From assembly GCA_016179685.1 (NCBI GenBank), contig JACPCR010000072.1, positions 1 through 64,000 of the forward strand: a stretch of DNA of 64,000 nucleotides. The letters run 5' to 3'. Shown piece by piece: positions 50,879 through 58,098 of the stretch. A program made the position numbers and the translations under genes. The notes under the pieces were generated by a model. The model was given only the letters and a program-made list of their open reading frames with translations, was not told where the DNA came from and searched no databases. Position 1 is the stretch's first letter, and each line of letters begins with the position of its first letter. This DNA comes from Planctomycetota bacterium (GTDB taxonomy: Bacteria; Planctomycetota; PUPC01; JACPCR01).

Positions 50879-51601
50879 CTATCCGTGCCGGCTGGCCACG
50901 TCCGTCGCCCGGACCGCGGTGCGCGTGGCGGACACAAAATTCGAGGCCTGGATTCGCTCGACGAGTCCGTCCGGCCGGAACAACGCCACATCGCCCGCGG
51001 CAAGCAGGAGACATTTCCTCGCGACGGAAGCGTCCACGGGCGGATCGAGCGTCCAGCCGCAGGGGACGGCGATGCCGTCGGTGTCCGTGTATCTTTCGCC
51101 CGGGATGGGCGGCAGGGGGACGCCGCGGATGAACGCGCGGGCATCCTTCGAGGCGGCGAAATGGAGTCGCTTCAGCCGCGCGGCAGGGGCTCGGGTCGCA
51201 TAAACTTTCCAGGCCTTCCAGTCGGCCACGAGGATGCCAGCGTCTCGCTCAGCAGAGGAACGAATGATCCGGAGGGGAATGCGCCGGGACGCAAGTCCCG
51301 GGAGGGCGGCGGGTTGGGTTTCCGGCATCAGCCAGTCCTGGAGGGGAATCCAGCCTTGCCCGGGCAGTTTACCCTTCGGGATTCTGGCGTCTTGACGTTT
51401 TAAGAGGCCGCTGGGCAGGACCGAATAGAGCGTCGCGTCGGGAATTTTGCGGAGGGCCAGGTCCAGGAGGTCGTCCATGGCTTCGCCGGAGAGCCAGAGA
51501 AAACCATGGTCCTCACAGGCGCGAATGCTGGGATGGAGGCGAAGGCCTGCGGCGGCGTGCGCTGCGGCCACGGGAATGCGAGCGGCCCAGGTCGGGTTCA
51601 T
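50879..51601 (-). CDS. MoxR-vWA-beta-propeller ternary system protein, bpX2-like
   Basis: 240 residues, soluble. The N-terminus AARIPVAAAHAAAGLRLHPS, then FLWLSGEAMDDLLDLALRKIP, ARLKRLHFAAS, the Pro-rich RGVPLPPIPGERY and an ending TRTAVRATD fit the bpX2 domain as I remember it. The start overlaps the MoxR stop by 4 bp (ATGA). Predicted role: adaptor between MoxR and the propeller proteins, in the cytosol. No catalytic motif is evident. Confidence 0.75.
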   Translation of the reverse strand: MNPTWAARIPVAAAHAAAGLRLHPSIRACEDHGFLWLSGEAMDDLLDLALRKIPDATLYSVLPSGLLKRQDARIPKGKLPGQGWIPLQDWLMPETQPAALPGLASRRIPLRIIRSSAERDAGILVADWKAWKVYATRAPAARLKRLHFAASKDARAFIRGVPLPPIPGERYTDTDGIAVPCGWTLDPPVDASVARKCLLLAAGDVALFRPDGLVERIQASNFVSATRTAVRATDVASRHG

Positions 51602-52752
51602 GCACCCATCTCCTTGAGGAGGCGATGGGCGCGTTCAAGAAGAAAGGCGCGGTTTTCTTCATCGGTGACCCACTGGCATCGACCGGCGAGGACGCTCAGT
51701 CGGTCCCGGAGATAGGAACGGTCGGCCGGCGATTCCGCCGACTGGGGAAGGCGTTTTTCAATCTGCTCGAGGTCACGGGCCAGGCTTTCCGGGTCCGGGC
51801 TTTCGCCCGTGCGCGACCGCGGATGCGCTCGGGGCTCGGCCGGTGCCTGGTCATAAGCCTGCTCGACGAGCGCGGCGATGACCTCCTGCTGTTCCTCCGC
51901 GTCCCACGTGTAGCGCAGGACCCAGAGGTCGGACACGGCGGCCTGCAGGCGGCCCGAGAGGAGGGCGCTGGCGGCGAGGAGGCGCTGGAGCTTGACGGCC
52001 CGGCGGTCCGAGATGGGGATGCCGGCATGGCGCAGCCGGTGGACCAGTTCCAAGTACGCGGGCCGGACAGCTCGGAAGTCCACCTGAGGCAGCATCGCCT
52101 GCAGCCTGCGCACGTCGTCCACGCCGAGGGATCGGCTGGCTTCCACCAGGTCGAGGTCGAGCTTCCAGCCCGCGTCCAGCACCTCGGTGAGTTTTTCGGC
52201 CGGCACGTTGTCGCAGCGCACCCGCGCAAGAAAACGATCGAATAGAGCGCCGAGAGCATCGTCCTCGGGCAGCCGGTTGCTGGCCCCGACGACCAGAAGC
52301 GTGGGCAGGGGCCGTGTTTCTCTTCCCCGGCGGAAGACTCGCTCATTGAGGACGGTCAAGAGGCTGTTGAGGATGGCGCTGTTGGCGTTGAGCAGCTCAT
52401 CGAGGAAGACGAGGGAGGCCTCAGGCAGCATGCCCTCCGTGTTGGTGACGAGGTCGCCTTCCCGCAGCCGGCGGATATCGAAGGGGCCGAACAGCTCGTT
52501 CGGCTCGGTAAACCGCGTCAGCAGGTATTCGAAGGTGCGGCCCTCGATCCGGCGGCCCAGTTCATGGACGAGTGCGCTCTTCGCCGTTCCGGGCGGGCCG
52601 AGGATGAAGAGATTCTCCCGGGCCACCAGACACACGCCGAGCAGGTCGATGATCTCATCCTTGTTGACGAAGGCGGCCTTCATCGGATCAAGAACCTCAT
52701 GGGCAAGGCGGAAGCCGAGCCCGAGGCCGTCAGCGGGGTCAGAAGCATTCAT
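51598..52752 (-). CDS. MoxR-family AAA+ ATPase of the ternary system
   Basis: 384 residues from the ATG at 52752 (GTG 52761 is possible). Walker A is GPPGTAKS (52-59), Walker B LVFLDE (114-119), sensor-1 Asn159 in VVGASNR and an Arg finger candidate in FDRF (171-174). TEPNELFGPFD and LLNANSAILNSLLTVLNER are hallmark MoxR/RavA segments. MoxR ATPases remodel protein complexes together with vWA partners; here the partner is encoded at 46625-49414. It is second in the operon, after the bpX4-like gene. Confidence 0.93.
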   Translation of the reverse strand: MNASDPADGLGLGFRLAHEVLDPMKAAFVNKDEIIDLLGVCLVARENLFILGPPGTAKSALVHELGRRIEGRTFEYLLTRFTEPNELFGPFDIRRLREGDLVTNTEGMLPEASLVFLDELLNANSAILNSLLTVLNERVFRRGRETRPLPTLLVVGASNRLPEDDALGALFDRFLARVRCDNVPAEKLTEVLDAGWKLDLDLVEASRSLGVDDVRRLQAMLPQVDFRAVRPAYLELVHRLRHAGIPISDRRAVKLQRLLAASALLSGRLQAAVSDLWVLRYTWDAEEQQEVIAALVEQAYDQAPAEPRAHPRSRTGESPDPESLARDLEQIEKRLPQSAESPADRSYLRDRLSVLAGRCQWVTDEENRAFLLERAHRLLKEMGA

Positions 52753-52858
52753 CGGGTGCACTGGAGTCCTGAGTCCTGGGTCTTGAGTCCTGAGTCTTGA
52801 AGACTATAGGCTGTAAGCTGAAGACTCAAGACTGAAGACTGACTCCACTGATTACTGA

Positions 52859-53503
52859 TTACTCTTCACTGTTCACTCCCGAGGCGGCCAGCGCCTTGAC
52901 CATCTCAGGGGAAAGGTCGGGGAATGCGCCGAGGGCCTCCTGGATGGCGGCCCGCACGCGAGGATCAGCCAGACGGCTCGTATCACGGCGCTCGAGAATC
53001 CGGTCCACGTAGAGCTGCCGGAGGCTCGAGTCGTCCAGGAGGGCGGAGACTTCGATGTCGCCGAGATTTTTCACACCGACGGAGGAGAGCGGCCAGTTCC
53101 GCGCCAGGGCGAGCAGCTCGGCGACCAGGGAGTCCTTCTCGGCCGCGGCGCGGGCCAGCGTGATCAGGTCCGGCAGATACCGAAAGGTCATATCGACCGA
53201 ATAGGCCGTTCGGGGGCCAGGGGCCTCCGGGCAAGGCTGCGAGAAGGCCTGGCGCACCGCTTCGGCGTCCAGGTCTCGGTAGACGAGGAGCTGGCAGGCC
53301 TTGTAAAGGGTCGTCGCGGCCCATTGGGCTGCAGGCAGCGAAAGCTCCGGCGGAGAGAAGGCCATCTCCTCTCGCGCCCAGAGGTCCATGTCTTCCAACC
53401 GCTTATGAATCTCGGCGGAGTCCTCACGCACGGACTCGACGGCCCTGCTGACGGACACGCGTCCGGTCTCCTGCAATTGGGCCAGAAAGGTCAACAGGGG
53501 CAT
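52859..53503 (-). CDS. MoxR-vWA-beta-propeller ternary system protein, bpX4-like
   Basis: 214 residues from the ATG at 53503; a GTG at 53536 would add 11 residues. Soluble and mostly helical. AQWAATTLYKACQLLVYRD, TAYSVDMTFRYLPDLITLAR, NWPLSSVGV and LRQLYVDRILERRD match the pattern I associate with bpX4-type domains. It is the first gene of the operon, 106 bp before MoxR, with a direct-repeat patch (CTGAGTC..GACTGAAGACTGA) in that gap. Domain number is from memory. Confidence 0.7.
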   Translation of the reverse strand: MPLLTFLAQLQETGRVSVSRAVESVREDSAEIHKRLEDMDLWAREEMAFSPPELSLPAAQWAATTLYKACQLLVYRDLDAEAVRQAFSQPCPEAPGPRTAYSVDMTFRYLPDLITLARAAAEKDSLVAELLALARNWPLSSVGVKNLGDIEVSALLDDSSLRQLYVDRILERRDTSRLADPRVRAAIQEALGAFPDLSPEMVKALAASGVNSEE

Positions 53504-53668
53504 AGAGCGGTGATGGCCGGGGTGAAGGTTTGCCACAGACCTTCAAGATTCTCCGGTCCGGGGAATGAAAAGCAAGCGACGGGCTGTTTGCGCGTCAGGC
53601 CACGCCCGTATAGAGTCTTAGGCTGTTGTTTCATCGCGTTCATCTCCGGCAAGTGGAAAGGAACCGGC

Positions 53669-54529
53669 GTGCCGCGGGCAGGTCATGTTCTGGTGTTTCT
53701 GGGATTCGCCTGCGCCGGGTGCGTGTCCCGTGCGGCGGTGCGGGCGGCAGCGCCCCTCATGGAGCGCGGTCTCGAGGCCGTGTCGGAGGAGGAGGACGTC
53801 CGACTCGCGGAGTCGGCCTCGGGGGCGAACCTCAAGATTCTGGAAGCGGCTTTAAAGGAGGACCCGCGGCATGCACGGCTGCTGCTTCTGGCGTGCCGCG
53901 GGTTTGCGGGCTATGCGCTCGTCTTCGTGGGGGACGAGGAGTCGGAGAGGGCGCGGGCGTTCTATGCACGTGCGCGGGCTTACGGCCTGCGCGCACTCGA
54001 ACAGGATCGGCGACTGAGGGGCCTGCTGTCCATGCCGATGGAGAGGCTCGAAAAGGTCCTGAAGGCGTGTACTCGAAAGGATGTGCCGAAGCTCTTCTGG
54101 GCCACGCTGGCCTGGGGCTACTGGATCAACCTGAGCCGCGACAAGCCGGAGGCGCTGGCGGAGCTGCCGAGAGCAGAGGCGATCATGAGGCGCGTTCTGG
54201 AGCTTGACGAGGCCTATTTTTACGGGGGCCCGCACCTGTTCTTTGGCACGATCTACGGCAGCCGGACGAAGCTGCTCGGGGGTGATCCGGACCGGGCGCG
54301 GGAGCACCTGGAGCGAAACCTCAAGCTCAACGGGGGCCGATTTCTCTTGACTTACTATTTTTATGCACGATACCTCGCCGTGCAGTTGCAGGATCGGCAA
54401 CTGTTCGAGCGTTTGCTGAGGCAGGCGGCGGAGGCGCCTGCCGAGTCGCTGCCGGACCAGCGCCTGCTCAACACCGTGGCCCGGGGAAGGTGCGCCGATC
54501 TCCTGGCTCACGCCGATGAGTATTTCTAG
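53669..54529 (+). CDS. tatT: TRAP-transporter-associated lipoprotein TatT
   Basis: 286 residues from a GTG at 53669 with AAAGGA six bases upstream. The signal peptide ends in a lipobox (FACAGC), so it is a periplasmic lipoprotein. The body is helical, TPR-like, with LKILEAALKEDPRHARLLLL, FWATLAWGYWINLSRDKPEA, RRVLELDEAYFYGGPHLFFG and HLERNLKLNGGRFLLTYYFYA. This is the pattern of the TatT family, whose Treponema member forms trimers that bind the solute receptor. It is directly followed by dctP-, dctQ- and dctM-like genes. The stop codon is formed by the 54528 repeat. Confidence 0.88.
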   Translation: MPRAGHVLVFLGFACAGCVSRAAVRAAAPLMERGLEAVSEEEDVRLAESASGANLKILEAALKEDPRHARLLLLACRGFAGYALVFVGDEESERARAFYARARAYGLRALEQDRRLRGLLSMPMERLEKVLKACTRKDVPKLFWATLAWGYWINLSRDKPEALAELPRAEAIMRRVLELDEAYFYGGPHLFFGTIYGSRTKLLGGDPDRAREHLERNLKLNGGRFLLTYYFYARYLAVQLQDRQLFERLLRQAAEAPAESLPDQRLLNTVARGRCADLLAHADEYF

Positions 54530-54690
54530 CGAAGCGCTGCCTCGAGCCGCGAAGTCGCGCGGTCGCTGTGCGACCGCCACGCGGACGACTCTTTCCAGCG
54601 AAGCGCTGCCTCGAGCCGACCCGTGTAGCTCGAGCGACGAATAGACGAGTTCGCAAGCGCATCCGCACTGGCGAACTCGTCTAGTGCAAG
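54528..54690. repeat. Direct repeats and hairpins between tatT and the TRAP receptor gene
   Basis: AGCGAAGCGCTGCCTCGAGC occurs at 54528-54549 and again at 54597-54618. GGTCGC/GCGACC forms a hairpin near 54561-54575. A 12-bp hairpin AGACGAGTTCGC/GCGAACTCGTCT (54643-54682) has GCATCCGCACT in its loop. The element starts inside the tatT stop codon and ends about 30 bp before the receptor start. Confidence 0.75.
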
Positions 54691-54717
54691 AGACCCCAGC
54701 AATACGGGAGCACCGGG

Positions 54718-55710
54718 ATGGTTCGAGCGGTACTGGGAGTGATTCTGCTGGCCTCGGCGCTGGATGGCCAGACCCTGAAGTTCGCCACGCTCGCGCCGGA
54801 AGGGTCGACATGGATGAAGGTGATGACCGCGCTGGACCAGGAGGTCCGCAAGGGCACTCAGGGCCGCGTCTCGTTCAAGTTTTTTGCCGGTGGAGTGAAG
54901 GGTGACGAGAAATCGGTGCTCCGGCAGATGAAGCTCGGAGTGGTCGATAGCGCTGGACTCGCGGGGCTGGGCCTCGGCGACATCCTGCCGGACGCCCGCG
55001 CCCTGGACATTCCTTTCCTGCTGAGGACGGACGAGGAGGTGGACCTCGTTTACGAGAAGCTGTTTCCACGTTTTGCCGGCTCGCTGGAGAAGGAGGGATA
55101 CGTTCTCCTGGGGCTGTCCGAGGTGGGCTTTGTGCACTTTTTCTCGCAAAAGCCCGTGCGGAAGATGGAGGACCTCCGGGCCACGAAGTGCTGGATGTGG
55201 TCGGGCGATCCCCTGGCCGAGGTGGCCCTGAAAAAGCTGGGGGTGAGTCCGATCCCCCTCTCCCTGGCGGACGTCTTGACGGCGCTCCAGACGGGGGTGA
55301 TTGACACCTTTTATTCGCCGCCGTTGGGGGCCATCGCGCTCCAATGGTTCACCAGGGTGAAGTACTTCCAGGAGTTCCCGATGACGCACTCGACGGGGGG
55401 CCTGGTGGTGACCTTGAAGGCCTTCCAGAAGCTGAAGCCGGAGGACCAGAATCTATTGCGAGCGGCCGCTCGGCGTCGCATGCAGGAACTGGTGAAGCTG
55501 ACGCGGAAAGAGAGCCAGGAAGCTCTGGCAGCGTTGAAAAAGGCGGGGATCGAGTTCATCCCGCCGCCGGACGCGGAAGAGAGAAAAAGGTTCGAACGCA
55601 TCGGGGAGGAGATTCGAACCGAGCTGACAGGCCCGGTCTATTCGAAGGAAGCGCTCGCGGAGGTGATGGCGGTGTTGGAGGAGTTCCGCCGCAGCCAGAA
55701 GAAAGAATGA
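54718..55710 (+). CDS. dctP: TRAP transporter solute-binding protein (DctP family, TatT-linked type)
   Basis: 330 residues with a signal peptide (cleavage near ALDGQ). The family start LKFATLAPEGSTWMKVMTAL, FKFFAGGVKGDEKSVLRQMK and IDTFYSPPLGA are clear. The position that carries the carboxylate-binding Arg in classical DctP proteins reads KCWMWSGDP (157-165), so Trp replaces it. This points to a ligand other than a simple carboxylate, possibly hydrophobic, as proposed for TatT-linked receptors. Exported to the periplasm; delivers to DctQM. Its stop overlaps the next start as ATGA. Confidence 0.92.
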   Translation: MVRAVLGVILLASALDGQTLKFATLAPEGSTWMKVMTALDQEVRKGTQGRVSFKFFAGGVKGDEKSVLRQMKLGVVDSAGLAGLGLGDILPDARALDIPFLLRTDEEVDLVYEKLFPRFAGSLEKEGYVLLGLSEVGFVHFFSQKPVRKMEDLRATKCWMWSGDPLAEVALKKLGVSPIPLSLADVLTALQTGVIDTFYSPPLGAIALQWFTRVKYFQEFPMTHSTGGLVVTLKAFQKLKPEDQNLLRAAARRRMQELVKLTRKESQEALAALKKAGIEFIPPPDAEERKRFERIGEEIRTELTGPVYSKEALAEVMAVLEEFRRSQKKE

Positions 55711-56267
55711 GACTTGTGCGGATGGGAAACCAGTGGTTGCTGCGGGTGGTCGCCACCCTTCTCATGACCCTGATCCTGGTCATGGTCGGGCTGGGCTTCG
55801 GCCAGGTGGTCCTCCGCAAGCTGTTCCAGCGCGGTTACTCCGATATCAATCTCTTCCTCCAATTCGCCGTGCTCTGGATCGCCTTCCTGGGGTCCATCCT
55901 CGCCACGGCCCGGCAAAGGCACATCCGGATCGACGCGCTGACGCAGGTCTTCTCTCCGGGAGCGAATCGCTGGGTGCTGGCGGTGGTGAATCTGACGGGC
56001 CTCGGACTCTGCGTGGTCCTGTCCCGGGCCGGCTTCACCTTTTACGACGAATTCAGCGTTTCCGCATGGGGCTGGGGCGAGAATCCCATCGCTTACCTTT
56101 CCTTCCTCGTGGGCTTCGGCATCGTCGCCCTCGAGTTTCTGATCCAGTTCCTGGAGTGTCTCTTTCCTGAGAAGAACGGGGAAAAGGCTCGCCAGGCGCC
56201 CGAAGTGCGTCCCCCTCCACCGCACGCGGACGGGCAGGCTGCCGGGAACGCGGAGGCGGCCTCATGA
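55707..56267 (+). CDS. dctQ: TRAP transporter small permease subunit
   Basis: 186 residues with four membrane segments (about 8-30, 48-65, 87-107, 129-150). Family features are GQVVLRKLFQRGYSDINLF and ARQRHIRIDALTQ. Start chosen at ATG 55707 overlapping the receptor stop. The Pro-rich C-terminal tail is cytoplasmic or disordered. It partners DctM in the inner membrane. Confidence 0.92.
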   Translation: MRLVRMGNQWLLRVVATLLMTLILVMVGLGFGQVVLRKLFQRGYSDINLFLQFAVLWIAFLGSILATARQRHIRIDALTQVFSPGANRWVLAVVNLTGLGLCVVLSRAGFTFYDEFSVSAWGWGENPIAYLSFLVGFGIVALEFLIQFLECLFPEKNGEKARQAPEVRPPPPHADGQAAGNAEAAS

Positions 56268-57550
56268 TCGGGCTGCTCATCCTCGGACTACTTCTGCTGG
56301 CCGTATCGGGCGCCCCGCTCTTCCTCGTGATGGCCGGCGCCGCCATGCTCGGATACGCGGGTCAGGATACCCCTCCGGTCGCCATGCTCGACCAGATGTT
56401 CCGTCTGGCGCAGGAGACCTCGACGCTGGTGGCGCTGCCGCTGTTCACCTTTGCAGGCTACCTGTTGGCGGAAAGCGGCGCCCCGAAACGGCTCGTCCAG
56501 TTCTCGCAGGCCCTCCTGGGATGGATGCCCGGCGGGCTCGCCGTGGTCAGCCTCGTCGCCTGTTCGGTATTCACCGCCTTTTCCGGCGCCTCGGGCGTGA
56601 CGGTGATTGCCCTCGGCGGACTGCTCCTCCCCGCCCTGCGCCAGGACCATTACGAGGAAAAATTTTCCCTCGGCCTGCTGACGACGTCAGGCTCCATGGG
56701 CCTTCTCCTGCCGCCCAGCCTGGCGTTGATCCTGTACGGCATCGTGGCGAAGACGAACGTGGACGATCTTTTCCGAGCCGGAATCCTCCCGTGCGCGCTG
56801 ATGGTCGCCGTGCTGAGCGGCTACAGCATATGGGCAGCCCGTGGCAGCCAAAGGCAGAGGCTGACCTTCTCCGCGGCACGGCTCTGGAAAGCGTTCCGGG
56901 CGGCCCTCTGGGAGGTTCCCATCCCCATCCTGATTCTGGGCGGGATTTACGGCGGCTTCTTCACCGTGACCGATGCCGCTGCCGTAACAGCCTTTTATGT
57001 GCTCGTCATCGAGGTGGGAATCTACCGCGATATCCATGCGGTGCGCGACCTGCCTCGGGTCTGCGTCGACAGCCTCGTGCTCATCGGCAGCATCCTCTTG
57101 ATCCTCATGTGCGCCTTGAGCTTCACAGGCTATCTCGTGGACCAGGAGGTGCCGGCCCGCATCCTGGACTGGATGAAGCGATACCTCCAGAGCCCGGTGA
57201 GCTTTCTGCTCATGTTGAATCTCTTCCTGCTCGTCGTCGGATGCCTCCTGGACATCTTCAGCGCCATCGTCGTGGTCGTCCCACTGATCCTGCCCCTGGC
57301 GGAGCAGTTCCAAGTGCATCCGGTGCACCTGGGAATACTTTTTCTCAGCAACCTCCAGATCGGATTCCTGACGCCGCCCGTCGGGATGGGCCTCTTTCTG
57401 GCCGGGTCGAGGTTTGAAAAGCCGATCCTGCTGATCTTTCGAGCGACGCTGCCGTTCCTGCTTCTCCTTCTCGTCAGTCTGCTCCTGATCACCTACGTGC
57501 CGTGGTTCAGCCTGGTGTTGCTGGCGGAGCAGGCTGCCCCGGCGCCGTGA
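56264..57550 (+). CDS. dctM: TRAP transporter large permease subunit
   Basis: 428 residues, about 11-12 membrane segments, standard DctM length. Typical features are LPLFTFAGYLLAESG, SGASGVTVIALGGLLLPAL and FLTPPVGMGLFLAGS. It forms the translocation pathway of the sodium-coupled TRAP importer with DctQ. Its start overlaps the dctQ stop (ATGA), completing a tatT-dctP-dctQ-dctM operon. Confidence 0.95.
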   Translation: MIGLLILGLLLLAVSGAPLFLVMAGAAMLGYAGQDTPPVAMLDQMFRLAQETSTLVALPLFTFAGYLLAESGAPKRLVQFSQALLGWMPGGLAVVSLVACSVFTAFSGASGVTVIALGGLLLPALRQDHYEEKFSLGLLTTSGSMGLLLPPSLALILYGIVAKTNVDDLFRAGILPCALMVAVLSGYSIWAARGSQRQRLTFSAARLWKAFRAALWEVPIPILILGGIYGGFFTVTDAAAVTAFYVLVIEVGIYRDIHAVRDLPRVCVDSLVLIGSILLILMCALSFTGYLVDQEVPARILDWMKRYLQSPVSFLLMLNLFLLVVGCLLDIFSAIVVVVPLILPLAEQFQVHPVHLGILFLSNLQIGFLTPPVGMGLFLAGSRFEKPILLIFRATLPFLLLLLVSLLLITYVPWFSLVLLAEQAAPAP

Positions 57551-57552
57551 AG

Positions 57553-57972
57553 TCACGGCCGCGGCGGCGTTGCTGATGGCGTTTCCGGCGCAGGCGGAGG
57601 CTCCGGCGCGTCTCCGGCGCGGTACATCGTCACGGTGAATTGCTTCTCGTCACGAACAAACTCGAAAAGGATTTGCCGGTCCTTGTTGACGCGGCCCTCG
57701 CCCCAGCCCGGCCGGCCTGAAAGAACGAGGCGGCCCTCCCGCAGGGACCAGCGGCCTTTTTCCTTGCCCCAGGTGTACTGGCTATCCGGGTAGAGGATCA
57801 GGGGCGACATGTTCCGCTGGGCCCCGCCCGCGCCGTCCACGTTGAAGGACAGGTTGCGATAGAGCCCGGTCACCGAAATATCCTTCGTCTCGCCTTCGGC
57901 TCGAATCGGCCCGGCAAGCGGGAACAGGAGCAGGCCGAGAGTGAGGATGGCGTCCGGGCAGCCAGCGCGCAT
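57553..57972 (-). CDS. Small secreted protein of unknown function
   Basis: 139 residues with a signal peptide ending near PIRAEG. A short beta-rich region follows (DISVTGLYRNLSFNVDGAGG, YTWGKEKGRWSLREGRLVLS), then a Pro-rich tail. It is convergent with the TRAP operon with only 2 bp between stops. The gene is probably transcribed from the 57973-58053 region and is divergent from the GH15 gene. No family recognised. Confidence 0.65.
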   Translation of the reverse strand: MRAGCPDAILTLGLLLFPLAGPIRAEGETKDISVTGLYRNLSFNVDGAGGAQRNMSPLILYPDSQYTWGKEKGRWSLREGRLVLSGRPGWGEGRVNKDRQILFEFVRDEKQFTVTMYRAGDAPEPPPAPETPSATPPRP

Positions 57973-58053
57973 GGGGACCCCCTTTCGAGGACGAGGTCGA
58001 GAGAAAACCGGATCGACTTGAAACGGCCCTGCGGCCGCTTTGCCATTTGCAAA

Positions 58054-58093
58054 TCATTTTGGTTGCGGGAAAGGATTCCTGCAACCAGAATGA
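58054..58093. promoter_or_regulatory. 18-bp hairpin with AGGA loop just before the GH15 start
   Basis: TCATTTTGGTTGCGGGAA pairs with TTCCTGCAACCAGAATGA (two G-U pairs), leaving the tetraloop AGGA. The downstream arm ends 5 bp before the preferred ATG at 58099 and contains an alternative ATG at 58090. It could control translation or be a mobile palindrome. Confidence 0.6.
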
Positions 58094-58098
58094 CTTCC

